From JACQFZ01 sp041485885 (lineage in GTDB: Bacteria > Pseudomonadota > Gammaproteobacteria > Acidiferrobacterales > Sulfurifustaceae): a DNA stretch of 64,000 nt. The translations under genes were made by a program, and so were the position numbers. Below are positions 1 through 8,828 of this stretch, one piece after another. Position 1 is the first letter of the stretch; each line of letters starts with the position of its first letter. Location: NCBI GenBank assembly GCA_041485885.1, contig JBGPKL010000004.1, forward strand, positions 79,887-143,886, given 5' to 3'. The notes beneath the pieces are model-generated. The model was not told the DNA's origin. It made no database searches and worked only from the letters and a program-made list of their open reading frames with translations.

Positions 1-245
1 TTGTCGCCGGGCTTCGCGCCTTTTACTTTGACTTTCACGAGCGGATCTTTCGATACCGCCACTCCGAGGTCCGCCACCGCGACTTCCTTGCCGTTCAAGC
101 TGAACGTCAGCTTTTGAATGAAATGCGGTGGAATCTTTTCCTTGGTTTTCGGGTCGACCCGCTGACCCGTCTCCATCGGATGATCGATGAGAACCATGAT
201 CTCGGTCTCGCCGTTCGCGGTCTTGGTGCGCATTTTCATTGCCAT
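1..245 (-). CDS. soxZ: Thiosulfate oxidation carrier SoxZ (3' end outside window)
   Basis: Periplasmic partner of SoxY; the SoxYZ heterodimer carries sulfur intermediates during thiosulfate oxidation. Seen: reading from the start at 245 the protein begins MAMKMRTKTANGETEIM and continues with DHPMETGQ and IPPHFIQKLTFSLNGK, typical of SoxZ. The reading frame is open at base 1, so the C-terminus lies outside the window. Three Met codons (1, 3 and 5) crowd the start; I took the first. SoxZ has no signal peptide of its own and none is seen; in this family it is exported with Tat-dependent SoxY. It lies 33 bp downstream of soxY in the order soxX-soxY-soxZ, so co-transcription is likely. soxA and soxB would have to lie beyond the left edge or elsewhere. 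Confidence 0.93.
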   Translation of the reverse strand, partial: MAMKMRTKTANGETEIMVLIDHPMETGQRVDPKTKEKIPPHFIQKLTFSLNGKEVAVADLGVAVSKDPLVKVKVKGAKPGD

Positions 246-278
246 GTGGAATTCCTCGCGCGCGATCGCAGGCGAAAC

Positions 279-752
279 TCAGCCGCCGCAGCCGCCGATG
301 GTGACTTTGATGTTTTGTTTGGCACTGTAAAGCTTGCCACCGGCTTTGACGATGAAGTGTACGTCGGAAGTCGATCCCATTTTTATATTCGCCGAGAAGT
401 ACGGTACCGCGCCGTTGCCGAGGCTGATGTGCGCCGCCAGCGGCGCCGCGTTCTTTTCGACCAGAATGCTGATCGCTTGGACATCGGGAAGGTTGGAGGA
501 AACGGAGACCGGCACCACCGCGCCGTTCTCGGCCTGTAACGGCGCGCGAATTTTGACTTCCGGTGAGGCGACGACGGTACTCGTCCCGTAGAGATTCTTC
601 AGGGCATCGTCGACGGTTTTGGCGGCGTACGCATCGCGCGGCCACTCCGCGGCGACGGCTCGCCGCGGCGTCGTCAATCCGAGTGTGGCCGCGATACCGG
701 CGAGCGCGGCGGCCAGGGCGCCCTTCAGCAAGCTTCGTCGATGTCGGTTCAA
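279..752 (-). CDS. soxY: Thiosulfate oxidation carrier SoxY
   Basis: Sulfur-carrying subunit of SoxYZ. Seen: a 157-residue protein with a Tat-type leader (RRSLLKG at residues 5-11, followed by an Ala-rich stretch), and the family's C-terminal swinging arm ending in GGCGG, whose Cys binds the sulfur intermediate. The start is TTG, supported by an AGGAGA ribosome-binding site about 8 nt upstream; no better ATG lies nearby. Length and ending match full-length SoxY. It sits between soxX and soxZ on the same strand with short gaps, consistent with an operon for thiosulfate oxidation in the periplasm. Confidence 0.94.
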   Translation of the reverse strand: MNRHRRSLLKGALAAALAGIAATLGLTTPRRAVAAEWPRDAYAAKTVDDALKNLYGTSTVVASPEVKIRAPLQAENGAVVPVSVSSNLPDVQAISILVEKNAAPLAAHISLGNGAVPYFSANIKMGSTSDVHFIVKAGGKLYSAKQNIKVTIGGCGG

Positions 753-791
753 TTCAGCGTCTCCTATATAGATTGGTTGCAGTACCGCACG

Positions 792-1202
792 CTACAAGGT
801 GAGCAGAAATTCCACCACGTTGTCAATTTCGTCCGGTGTCAGTATGCGGTGCGCGCCGAAGGGCGGCATCACCGTGGCGGGGTTCGATCGCCGAGCGTCT
901 TCCACTTGCGCCCGCAGCTTGGTCTTGTCGGGAAATCGATCCGCCATGAACGCGAGCGGCGGCGCGACATCGCCCGAGGGCGCGCCCGCGATCAGATGGC
1001 AGGCGATGCAGTTGCCCTTGCGCCGGTGAATGGCGATACATCCCCCCTGCGTCGCCGGTTCCGCCTTGGCGAGCGCCGCTTCATCGGCGCATGCCGCTTC
1101 ATCCGGCGCTTGGTTGGCGGCGGCGGACGCCGCGAGCGGCAATCCTAACAGAAGGGCGATAATACCCGCCGCCGCGTATTCGATCAGGCCTGCCACTTTC
1201 AT
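792..1202 (-). CDS. soxX: Sulfur-oxidation c-type cytochrome SoxX
   Basis: Monohaem subunit of SoxAX, which in this pathway couples thiosulfate to the SoxY cysteine. Seen: 136 residues with an N-terminal hydrophobic export signal (residues about 8-28), one haem motif CIACH near residue 67, and the distal MPPFG segment whose Met is the likely axial ligand, followed by LTPDEIDNVVEFLLTL. There is an extra Cys-rich stretch before the haem (ACADEA, GGC), which I cannot interpret. The gene is the first of soxXYZ, 39 bp before soxY. No soxA is visible here, so the partner must be encoded outside the window. Confidence 0.9.
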   Translation of the reverse strand: MKVAGLIEYAAAGIIALLLGLPLAASAAANQAPDEAACADEAALAKAEPATQGGCIAIHRRKGNCIACHLIAGAPSGDVAPPLAFMADRFPDKTKLRAQVEDARRSNPATVMPPFGAHRILTPDEIDNVVEFLLTL

Positions 1203-1278
1203 CCCCCTTTATTTTGTTCTCCGGCATCGCGTTCGGCGAAAAGCGCTCGACCGCGCGCGTCGATGCGGAGTTGAAACA

Positions 1279-2709
1279 TCATTTTTTTCCCGACAGCAGC
1301 GCAACCTCTTCCTTGATCGCTTGTATTCGCGCCTCGACGCTCGATTGCAGATAAAAGTTGTTGCCGGCGTGGCGACTCGCCAACTGCAACTGCTCGATGG
1401 CGGCATTCGGATTGCCTCGGAGATAATAGTTCTCGGCAAGCGCCTGATGCGACTCCGGGATTTTTCCGTTGGCGTCCGCGGCCTGGCTCAGCAGCTCGTA
1501 GAGCGCCGGATCGTCCGGCCGTTGTTCGAGCGTGGCGCGGATGATCGGCTCCGCTTCGCGCGCTCGCTTCGTGCGTACCAAGGCGCGCGCATAGTCGATC
1601 GCGAGCGGATAATAGGACGCGGAGCGCTTGTACGCGCCGGCGTAGTACTGCAATCCTAAATCGGAATGTCCGGCCGCCATCTCGGCCTCCGCTTGGAGTA
1701 TCCGATAGAAGAGATTGGCGGGCGATCGATCGACAAGTTTTTGCACCTCGTTGCGAGCGGTGTCGTAGCGCTGGGCGCGCATCAACGCGAGCGCGTAGGC
1801 ATAGCGCTCGGCGTCGAGGTTCGCGGTCTTGCCCTCGGCCACGTTCGCGGCGAACGCGCGCACCAGATCGGCGGGATCGCCGGGAGCGGCTGCCCGCAGT
1901 TTCGATCGCACGAGTTGAAAATCGAGAGTATCCGGGACTTGACGGTAGGTGTATTGCTCCGCTCGGGCGCGCGAATCGGCGATGCGCGCGGTCGTGACCG
2001 GGTGGGTGGCGAGGAATTCCGGCAAGTTGGTTTCGTTCAGCCGGTTCATCTTCTGCATGCGTTCGAAGAAGGCCGGCATCGCGCGCGCATCGAAGCCGGT
2101 GTCGGCGAGCAGGCGAATGCCGATGCGGTCCGCTTCTTCTTCCGAGGTGCGCGTGAAGTTGATGCTTTTTTGCGCGACGGTCGCGCTGGCGAGCGCGATC
2201 GCCGCTTCGCCGCCGCGCCCCGCGAGCAGCGCCGCGGCGAGCAGCGCCGCCATCGCGGGCAGGGTGTGTTGCTCTTCCGCCAGCATGCGCGGTATGTGTT
2301 TCTGGGTAATATGCGCGATTTCGTGCGCCAGCACCGAGGCGAGCTCGGCTTCGTCCTCGGTCGCGAGCATCAGACCGGTATGAACGCCGATGAAGCCGCC
2401 GGGAATCGCGAACGCGTTGATCGTGGGGTCGCTCACGACGAAGAAGCGAAAACCCATGCCCGGGTTGTCGCTGCGAGCGACCAGCCGCTGTCCGAGATTC
2501 TGGATATACGTCGTGACTTCCGGATCATCGACGAAGGCGAGGCTACGGCGCGCCTTCCGCATGAAATCCTCGCCGAGCTTGCGCTCCTGCGACGGGGAAA
2601 TGACGGCGCTCGAGGCGTCGCCCAAGTCGGGGAGGTTGATCGTGTTCGCCTGCGCCACGGGTGTGAGGCCGGCAAGCAACGACAGTAGGGCAGTCAACAA
2701 CCGTTTCAT
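1279..2709 (-). CDS. BepA-like periplasmic M48 metalloprotease with TPRs
   Basis: Predicted zinc metalloprotease/chaperone of the BepA (YfgC) family, which works on outer-membrane protein assembly in the periplasm. Seen: signal peptide (MKRLLTALLSLLAGL), the HEXXH zinc motif in LAHEIAHITQKH, a downstream EEEADRIG segment supplying the third ligand, and a C-terminal half rich in TPR-like helices (YAYALALMRAQRYDTA, LYELLSQAADANGK). An upstream in-frame extension to 2832 has no signal-peptide character and overlaps the region before tusA, so I start at MKR (2709); MAL at 2718 is also possible. Length about 476 aa fits the family. It is divergent from the tusA gene. Confidence 0.88.
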   Translation of the reverse strand: MKRLLTALLSLLAGLTPVAQANTINLPDLGDASSAVISPSQERKLGEDFMRKARRSLAFVDDPEVTTYIQNLGQRLVARSDNPGMGFRFFVVSDPTINAFAIPGGFIGVHTGLMLATEDEAELASVLAHEIAHITQKHIPRMLAEEQHTLPAMAALLAAALLAGRGGEAAIALASATVAQKSINFTRTSEEEADRIGIRLLADTGFDARAMPAFFERMQKMNRLNETNLPEFLATHPVTTARIADSRARAEQYTYRQVPDTLDFQLVRSKLRAAAPGDPADLVRAFAANVAEGKTANLDAERYAYALALMRAQRYDTARNEVQKLVDRSPANLFYRILQAEAEMAAGHSDLGLQYYAGAYKRSASYYPLAIDYARALVRTKRAREAEPIIRATLEQRPDDPALYELLSQAADANGKIPESHQALAENYYLRGNPNAAIEQLQLASRHAGNNFYLQSSVEARIQAIKEEVALLSGKK

Positions 2710-2862
2710 AAGTGCCATAGTATGGCCGTACCGTGGGCAAAATAAAAAGCGGACCGCGGGCGGTGGCCAAAAACCGCGGTCGCGCGCGAGCAAACCGCCA
2801 TAAGCCTGCGCCCATAACCCACACCGGAGCATTGAGCTGCCGGATCGCGCCGATACCTATAT

Positions 2863-2868
2863 ATAATG
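2863..2868 (+). promoter_or_regulatory. Candidate -10 box upstream of the tusA-like gene
   Basis: A perfect TATAAT lies 64 bp before the tusA-like ATG, inside an AT-rich island (CTATATATAATG). No well-spaced -35 is obvious: TTGAGC at 2833 is 24 bp away. The assignment rests on the -10 alone. Confidence 0.35.
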
Positions 2869-2931
2869 CTTGGTTCGGAGACCGGGCGCCAAGTTCCAGG
2901 CTCTTTAGGAAAGTTACACGGGAAGCGACCA

Positions 2932-3156
2932 ATGGCAGATCAAGAACTCGACGTGCGTGGCCTCAACTGTCCGTTACCGATTCTGAAAACTAAGAAGGCG
3001 CTCAATGTCATGGCGAGCGGACAGACCATCCATGTGCTCGCGACCGATCCCAGTTCGGTTCTCGATTTCAAAGCATTTGCCGCCCAGAGCGGCAACCTCC
3101 TGCTCGAATCGAGTGAGAGCAGCGGTGTCTTCAGCTTTCTTATTAAGAAGGCTTAG
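2932..3156 (+). CDS. TusA/SirA-family sulfur carrier protein
   Basis: Small cytoplasmic sulfurtransferase of about 74 aa. Seen: the diagnostic N-terminal pattern DVRGLNCPLPILKTKKAL, in which the Cys of CPXP carries persulfide, and the family's beta-alpha-beta-alpha-beta layout. The ATG at 2932 is chosen because the family begins a few residues before the CPXP motif; the upstream extension is not conserved in character. In sulfur oxidisers TusA proteins shuttle sulfane sulfur in the cytoplasm, so the nearby sox genes fit, although TusA also serves tRNA thiolation. It could equally be a YedF-like paralogue. Confidence 0.9.
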   Translation: MADQELDVRGLNCPLPILKTKKALNVMASGQTIHVLATDPSSVLDFKAFAAQSGNLLLESSESSGVFSFLIKKA

Positions 3157-3293
3157 TTTTCTTCGCCACTGGGCGGCTGACTTTCATTGCTTCGTGCACG
3201 TTTACCGCTACTTGTTCTAGGCCCCGGCGGCAGGCGCGGTAACGGCGGCTTGGTCTACACTTAGCTGCACGAGACCCTACCCTTTATCCCCTC

Positions 3294-4415
3294 ATGAGCG
3301 AACCGAACACTACCGCGTCGATCTCGACGACCACCGATCCGCTGAAGCTCCTCGGACAAGTGTTGGCCTTGGCGGTCCGGCTAAACGCCTCGGACATTCA
3401 TTTGCGCACGCGCAACCATCCGATTCTGCGCGTGGACGGGAATCTACGCGCGGTGCGCGAGATCGCGCCGTTCCCCGGCGATTTCATGGAACGCCTCGCG
3501 CGCACGATGATGTCGGCGCGCTTGATCGCGCAATTCGAGCAGAATCATCAAGTCGACTTGTCGATCGGCTTCAAGGACATCGGACGCGTGCGCGCGAACG
3601 TGTTTTACCAGCGCGGCTCGATCGGCATGGTGCTGCGCGTCATCAATACCAACATTCCGACGGCGGCCGAGCTGGGTCTCCCGGATGTGGTGTCGAACTT
3701 CACGCGCCTCGAACGCGGGCTGGTGTTGATCACCGGCGCCACCGGCTCGGGTAAATCGACAACGCTCGCGGCGTTGATCAACGAGATCAACAACACGCGC
3801 AGCGATCATATCATCACGATTGAAGACCCCGTCGAGTTTCTGTTCACGGAAAAGAAATCGATCATCACGCAGCGCGAAGTGGGCGTCGATACGAATACGT
3901 TCGCCGACGCCATGCGCGCGGTGTTGCGCGAAGACCCGGACGTGATTCTGCTCGGTGAAATGCGCGATCCGGAAACGATCGAGACCGCGATGATGGCGGC
4001 CGAGACCGGCCATTTGGTCTTCTCGACGGTGCACTCGCCGGCGGCCGCTGAAACCGTGTCGCGCATCATCTCGACCTTTCCGCCGGAGTCGCAGCCCGGC
4101 ATGCGCGCGAAGCTCGCCCAGAATTTGCGTGGCGTGGTGAGCCAGCGACTGCTTCCGCGTAAGAACGGCGCCGGGCGTATCGTCGCGTGCGAGGTGATGA
4201 CGCTCTCCGCGCTCGCCCGCGAGCTGATCCTCGATCCGCTCAAGCTCAAGGACCTCGGCGATCTGATCCGCAAGGGAACCATGGCCGAAGGGATGATGAG
4301 CTTCGATACCGCGATCTATCACCTCGTCAAGCAAGGTCACGTCGACGAAGAGACCGCTCTGCAACACGCCACGAGCGCGACCGACCTGAAGCTCAGACTC
4401 GAAGGTTTTGCGTAA
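3294..4415 (+). CDS. PilT/PilU-type twitching motility ATPase
   Basis: Hexameric retraction ATPase of type IV pili. Seen: 373 aa with the N-terminal PAS-like domain (LRTRNHPILRVDGNL), Walker A GATGSGKSTTLA near residue 150, Asp box (TIEDPVEFL), Walker B (DPDVILLGEMRDPETI) and His box (GHLVFSTVHS). The AIRNLIRE-type C-terminal retraction motif of classic PilT is not recognisable, and the His-box region reads STVHSPAAAETVSRI rather than the PilT consensus, so a PilU-like or divergent PilT paralogue is possible. The gene is monocistronic here, followed by a GC-rich hairpin before a convergent gene. No other pilus genes are in the window. Confidence 0.88.
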   Translation: MSEPNTTASISTTTDPLKLLGQVLALAVRLNASDIHLRTRNHPILRVDGNLRAVREIAPFPGDFMERLARTMMSARLIAQFEQNHQVDLSIGFKDIGRVRANVFYQRGSIGMVLRVINTNIPTAAELGLPDVVSNFTRLERGLVLITGATGSGKSTTLAALINEINNTRSDHIITIEDPVEFLFTEKKSIITQREVGVDTNTFADAMRAVLREDPDVILLGEMRDPETIETAMMAAETGHLVFSTVHSPAAAETVSRIISTFPPESQPGMRAKLAQNLRGVVSQRLLPRKNGAGRIVACEVMTLSALARELILDPLKLKDLGDLIRKGTMAEGMMSFDTAIYHLVKQGHVDEETALQHATSATDLKLRLEGFA

Positions 4416-4457
4416 CAGGACGTTGAAAGTCGCTGCGTGACGACGAGCACATGACCT

Positions 4458-4477
4458 CCGGCGCCTCGCGGCGCCGG
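4458..4477. terminator. Hairpin between convergent genes
   Basis: CCGGCGCC and GGCGCCGG form a perfect 8-bp stem with a TCGC loop, placed between the ends of the pilT-like gene and the convergent metallo-beta-lactamase gene. The downstream tract (AAGTTTGGTT) is only weakly T-rich, so it may be a modest bidirectional terminator. Confidence 0.5.
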
Positions 4478-4507
4478 AAGTTTGGTTCCATACCGGTTGA
4501 TGCCGGG

Positions 4508-5368
4508 TTACAAGTACGGCGTCGGTGCGTGCGGAATCTTCGCGTTTTGTTCCGCGTCGTGTTGAATCAGCAGCGTCGCGCCCGTTTGCTTAAGAAACTT
4601 GTCGATGTTATCCATCGACTGGATCGAAGCGGCCTTGTCGAAGTTCAGCACCGGCACGCGCCGCTGCTCGAAGTTTTCGTGGAAGTGCGCGAGATCACCG
4701 GACAGCACTACCGGGCCTGACTTCGGCAGATTCACGTACAGCACCTGGTGTCCGGGCGTGTGGCCGATCGCGCGCTTGATTACCACCGATCCGTCGCCGA
4801 AGACGTCGTAGTCGCCGGTGAGCTTCATGAACTTATTGTCCTTGAGCGCCTTGTAGTAGTCCGGGTTGAAGCGGTACTTCTGCGGCTCGGCGCCGAACGC
4901 GGCGTCGTACTCCTCCGTCTGCATCAATATGGTCGACTTGGTGAACGGGTTGCCGTTGCCGGAGTGATCGCCGTGCATGTGCGAGAATCCGAGGTAGCGG
5001 ATATTTTCAGGCCCGTAGCCCAAGTCTTTTAACTGCGCGATGATCGGTTTCTGGACCGAGAGGGTGAAAGGGCCCATTTTCGTGCCGCCGGGCAACTGGG
5101 CGAGCGCGTCCGGTAACCCGGTATCCCACAACAGCGTGCCGTTCTTGTGCTCGATGAGGTAGCACGACACCGAGAACGTCTTGGTTTTCCCTTTGTCCTG
5201 TTCCTGCCCGGTGAACAGCGAAATGTCACCGACTTCGATGCCGCCGCAATTGAACACGTACATCTTCTCGACCGCCGCCTTCGGCGGCTGCGAAGCGCAT
5301 CCGGTCATGAGCAGCCCGGCGACGAATGCCGCGCCGACGAGCGATAAGTAACCTTTGTTCGTTTCCAT
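4508..5368 (-). CDS. Metallo-beta-lactamase-fold lipoprotein (acyl-homoserine lactonase-like)
   Basis: Predicted zinc hydrolase anchored as a lipoprotein. Seen: signal ending in LLMTGC (lipobox), the MBL signature HMHGDH, a later GHTPGHQ and SGDLAHFHEN, and a C-terminal LLIQHDAEQN. The arrangement (FNCGGIEVGD at the start, WDTGLPD, SHMHGDHSGN) resembles N-acyl homoserine lactonase-type MBL proteins, but the substrate is not provable from sequence. The start METNKGYL at 5368 is chosen because it has GAGG upstream and begins the signal peptide; the ORF extends to 5440 without signal features. It is convergent with the pilT-like gene and followed by unrelated genes, so context adds little. Confidence 0.82.
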   Translation of the reverse strand: METNKGYLSLVGAAFVAGLLMTGCASQPPKAAVEKMYVFNCGGIEVGDISLFTGQEQDKGKTKTFSVSCYLIEHKNGTLLWDTGLPDALAQLPGGTKMGPFTLSVQKPIIAQLKDLGYGPENIRYLGFSHMHGDHSGNGNPFTKSTILMQTEEYDAAFGAEPQKYRFNPDYYKALKDNKFMKLTGDYDVFGDGSVVIKRAIGHTPGHQVLYVNLPKSGPVVLSGDLAHFHENFEQRRVPVLNFDKAASIQSMDNIDKFLKQTGATLLIQHDAEQNAKIPHAPTPYL

Positions 5369-5645
5369 AACGGTCCTCTTTTGGTTGGCTGTTAGATTTA
5401 ACTCCGCTGGGGTTCGCTTGCTGTCCTGGTGATGTATCAAGGCGCCGAAGCGGATCGAATGATAGCGGCGAGCGGCGCTTTTAGCGACTAGGCCGTTGTT
5501 ACGGCACGGAGCGGGAAGCGCGGTGGTTCACAACCGGCGGTTTGTACACATTTCTCGCGAGGCGGTATCGAGGATGCCTCGCGCTCCCGCGTGACGGGGT
5601 CGATGCATACCCTGCGTTCGACCGTTCGCCGGCTGCGCGGTCGGA

Positions 5646-6290
5646 TTACTTTACTTGCGCGCTCTTCTTCGGCCAGTCCGCGTACAGAATCGATGTGGCG
5701 ATCACTTCGGGCTTCGCCATGCCCGGCACGACGCTCCATTGTTGCAACGCTTCGTTGCCGTAGCGGACATTGCCGATATGGCTCGATTTGTCCTTGTCGA
5801 GTTCCGGATCGAGATCGACGAAGCCGAGCTTGCGGCGGAGCTGCTCGATGTCCTCCGGTTTGCCGGTCAAAAACAACCAGCCCGGCTGCACGCCGTGCTC
5901 CTCGGCGTAGTGCTTCAGCCTCTCGGGGGTGTCGTGTTGCGGGTCGATGGTAATCGAGTACATGAAGATATCGCGCCCAACGCGGTTCGGCCCGACGCGC
6001 TCTTTAATGATCTGCTGTGCTTGCACGAGGTTGTGCGTGGTGATCGGACAAACGCCTTCCGCGCACCGCGTGTACATGAAATTAATGGTGACGATCTTGT
6101 CCTTGATCAGGTCCTCGTAGAACCGGACCTGTTTGCCTTCGTGCGTGGTGAGCACGACGTCGGGGAAATGTTGCGCCCGGATCGCTTCGCGCGAGCGATT
6201 GGTCTCCGGATTCGCGGCCAGCGCGAAGTACGCACCGGCCAAAGGAAAAAGCGCGAACACGATGAACCCGACTTTCTTTTTCAGATTCAT
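5646..6290 (-). CDS. SCO1/SenC-family copper chaperone
   Basis: Membrane-anchored thioredoxin-fold protein that binds copper, classically for assembly of cytochrome c oxidase CuA. Seen: one N-terminal membrane segment (VGFIVFALFPLAGAYFAL), the CXXXC copper site CAEGVC near residue 78, and the later conserved His in SSHIGNVR. Length 214 aa is normal. It lies 39 bp downstream of the multicopper oxidase gene on the same strand, so the two are probably co-transcribed and the chaperone may serve that oxidase. GGAGA precedes the ATG. Confidence 0.92.
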   Translation of the reverse strand: MNLKKKVGFIVFALFPLAGAYFALAANPETNRSREAIRAQHFPDVVLTTHEGKQVRFYEDLIKDKIVTINFMYTRCAEGVCPITTHNLVQAQQIIKERVGPNRVGRDIFMYSITIDPQHDTPERLKHYAEEHGVQPGWLFLTGKPEDIEQLRRKLGFVDLDPELDKDKSSHIGNVRYGNEALQQWSVVPGMAKPEVIATSILYADWPKKSAQVK

Positions 6291-6329
6291 ATCGAAGTCT
6301 CCGGTTTCATGCGTTCGCGCTTGTTGGGC

Positions 6330-8111
6330 TTACGGTTGAGTTTTGGTGTCGCCGACGTTAGCGATCTCCCACTTCAGCATCATCGCGTGGTCCTCGTGCA
6401 CCAGGTTGTGGCAGTGCAGCGGATACGGACCGGTGAAGTCGCGGAAGCGGAAGAAAAGCTCGACCGTTTCGTTGAACTGCAACCGCGTGACGTCCTTGCG
6501 CGAGTTCTCCACCGAGTTGGCGGGCGTCGCTACGCCGTTGCGGCTCAATATTTGATGCTCCTCGAAGTGAATATGGATCGGGTGTTGCCAACCGCCCGAG
6601 TTGTTGACCAGTACCCACTTCTCGACGGAGTTCTTCTGCACCGTGAAGCGCGTGGTGTTGCAGTCCACGAACTGACCGTTGATGGCCCACTGTCCATTGA
6701 CGCGTTCGAACCGGAACGTGCGCGTGACCCGTGGTGTCGCGGCGGTGCTCGGCAGACTGTAGAACTTGGTGATGGTCGCCGGGTCCTTGCTGTTGTCGGC
6801 CACTTGCGGAAGCACGACGTCGAACCGCACGAGATTGTTACCCTGACCCGCGGCGAGAACGTCGCCCGGCTTGCGCCCGTCGGTCTGCTGCAGGCGGTTC
6901 TCGAGGAAGATCGATTTCCCGGCGAATTTGCTGAAGTCGACGATAACATCCGCGCGCTCGGCGACGCCGAGACGCACGCTTTCGACTTGCAGCGGCTTCG
7001 GCAGCAGGTTGCCGTCGTTCGCGATATGGAAGAACGTGTTGTGCGCGCTCAAGTTGTTCGGATCGGTCACGAACAACTGATAGAAGCGCGACGGCCCAGC
7101 GTCGAGCCAGCGCAGCCGATAGCGGCGCGGGTGTACCTGGAAGAATGGCTGGATCTTGCCGTTCACGAGGAACTTATCGCCGAGGATGCCGTCGAGATTG
7201 AACAGATCGAACGCGAGCAAGCCGGTGGCGGGATCGAACACCTTATCGTTGAACATCATCGGCACATCGAACTCGCCGCTCGGCAGACGGAAGCCCGTCG
7301 TTTCATCGCCGGTGTCGAACTGATTGAAGAGAATGAAGAAGCCGGCGAGTCCTTTGTAGACGTTTTGCGACGTGAAGTCGACGCGGTGGTCGTGGTACCA
7401 AAGCGTGCTCAACGATTCGTTGATGTCGCCGTTCGGCTGATGCGTCGAGGAAAATCCGGCCAACACGTTCGGGTAGTGCTGATCGTAGAATTGGCCGATC
7501 TCAAAGAAGTCGCACGGGAAGCCGTCGCTTTCCGAGGGCGTATGGCCGTTGTGCAGATGCGTCGTGATCGATGGCTTGCCGAAGCCGCCGTTGTCGGTCG
7601 GCAGGTTGTTGATGGTCCGCACCAATATAGGTTCGCCGTACTTGGCGACGAAGCTCGGGCCGGGCAGGCTTCCATCGAACGTCCAAACCGGTTGCGCCGG
7701 AAGATCCGGTGACATGCTCAGCGACGTCGGTTGCGCAACCCGCGTGTAGAGCTTTTGCGGTGGGAACTGCGTGAACGCCTGATGCGCGCGCGTGCGGCCT
7801 TCGCCCGCGGCGGTGTTCGGCGCAATGGTCGGTGCCGGCGAGAGCGCGGCCACCGGCTGCTTCACCGGCATGATCGGCATCGGCTCGACGAACGAGCGGG
7901 TGGGCGGGCTTAACGCAGTTCCTCCGCCATCGGCACCGTCCTTGGCGTAGGCGCGGCTGCTAAGGCCCGACTTGGCGACGAGATAGCCGGCGCCGGTTAA
8001 AAGTCCGAGTTTGAAGAAATCCCGGCGGGTGAGCCCTGCTTTGATTAACTCTTGCCGATTTTTAAATGCATTCAGCGCGAGCCTAGAGGGGCGATACTTG
8101 AGGATACGCAT
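6330..8111 (-). CDS. Tat-exported multicopper oxidase (CotA/bilirubin-oxidase-like)
   Basis: Predicted extracytoplasmic laccase-type oxidase with three cupredoxin domains. Seen: Tat motif TRRDFFKLG around residues 28-36, then the four copper-binding segments in order: HLHNGH, WYHDHR, HPIHIHFEEH and HCHNLVHEDHAMM, the last including the Cys-adjacent pattern for the type 1 site. The Pro-rich N-terminal linker before the first domain is long (593 aa in total). AAGGAG precedes the ATG. Substrate cannot be inferred; bilirubin oxidase, CotA-like laccase and metal oxidases share this architecture. The SCO-family gene follows immediately, supporting copper delivery in the same operon. Confidence 0.92.
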   Translation of the reverse strand: MRILKYRPSRLALNAFKNRQELIKAGLTRRDFFKLGLLTGAGYLVAKSGLSSRAYAKDGADGGGTALSPPTRSFVEPMPIMPVKQPVAALSPAPTIAPNTAAGEGRTRAHQAFTQFPPQKLYTRVAQPTSLSMSPDLPAQPVWTFDGSLPGPSFVAKYGEPILVRTINNLPTDNGGFGKPSITTHLHNGHTPSESDGFPCDFFEIGQFYDQHYPNVLAGFSSTHQPNGDINESLSTLWYHDHRVDFTSQNVYKGLAGFFILFNQFDTGDETTGFRLPSGEFDVPMMFNDKVFDPATGLLAFDLFNLDGILGDKFLVNGKIQPFFQVHPRRYRLRWLDAGPSRFYQLFVTDPNNLSAHNTFFHIANDGNLLPKPLQVESVRLGVAERADVIVDFSKFAGKSIFLENRLQQTDGRKPGDVLAAGQGNNLVRFDVVLPQVADNSKDPATITKFYSLPSTAATPRVTRTFRFERVNGQWAINGQFVDCNTTRFTVQKNSVEKWVLVNNSGGWQHPIHIHFEEHQILSRNGVATPANSVENSRKDVTRLQFNETVELFFRFRDFTGPYPLHCHNLVHEDHAMMLKWEIANVGDTKTQP

Positions 8112-8828
8112 GTATTCATCTCCTTAATCGTTACGCCCCGGTCTAGACGAAAATAGGTTGGAGTAATTCTTATTTGTAAATTTGTAATGTAATTTTTTGT
8201 AATGTAATTTTTGATTGCGGAGAGACGAAGATAAAGTCACAGCGCGTTCAACCTGCACTCCGTAGCCGGTTGGACGCGCGCAAAGCTCGGTAAGGAAGAT
8301 TGGAACGCGGCCCCGATACCGAGTGGGTACCGATTGCCGTCATGGCGATCCTCCCTTTCTTCCGGTTGAATCACTAAATCCCAATTTTCTATATCGCGCT
8401 GTTTTGTACTCCGAACGGCATCGAATGTCGAGGGAATGTACGAGCAACTTGCGATGAATCGTAGCGACTGATGATCGAGCTGCCTAGCAGTGAGGCGGAA
8501 GTTAAAAAAAACACGCATTGCTTTCAATTATTGAACCACGACGTTTTGCCTAGCGGTACGCCGTCGGCGTGCGTCGAGCGTTCCACAGCTTCTTGTATAC
8601 ACTTGCTGCGCCGCCGGCGGGAATAAAACGAGGTAAGAGCGAGTCGCGCTAGCTGCGTTAAACAGACGACGCATGATGTCCGTCGTTATTCCAGTGAAAG
8701 CGAGATGGGTAATTTTGCGAATTAGCGCGCGGAGTCGTAGGGCGCTCGCCGGCAGCGCGGGGAGAGATGGATAAGGCGGATACCGTTATCGCGGGAATCG
8801 CGAACGCGAGCTGAGAGAACTTTCCGGC
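8112..8828. other. 717-bp gap upstream of the multicopper oxidase gene
   Basis: Contains the presumed promoter region of the oxidase, an AT-rich island with a 15-bp tandem duplication, and a 96-codon minus-strand ORF (8237-8527) without recognisable domain, signal peptide or good ribosome-binding site, which I do not call. The distal part, near 8530-8828, shows no feature I can support. Confidence 0.5.
8182..8211. repeat. 15-bp tandem duplication in AT-rich leader
   Basis: TTGTAATGTAATTTT occurs twice back to back, perfectly, about 70 bp upstream of the multicopper oxidase start. The block is strongly AT-rich against a GC-rich background and could be an upstream promoter element or regulator site; no regulator is identified. 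Confidence 0.7.

Noticed and set aside
5655..7712. 685-codon plus-strand ORF opposite the SCO and multicopper oxidase genes
   Set aside because: Arg/Val/Glu-rich antisense shadow of a GC-rich gene; no domain, no signal, and the opposite strand has clear copper proteins.
8237..8527. 96-codon minus-strand ORF in the gap before the multicopper oxidase
   Set aside because: No domain, signal peptide or ribosome-binding site.
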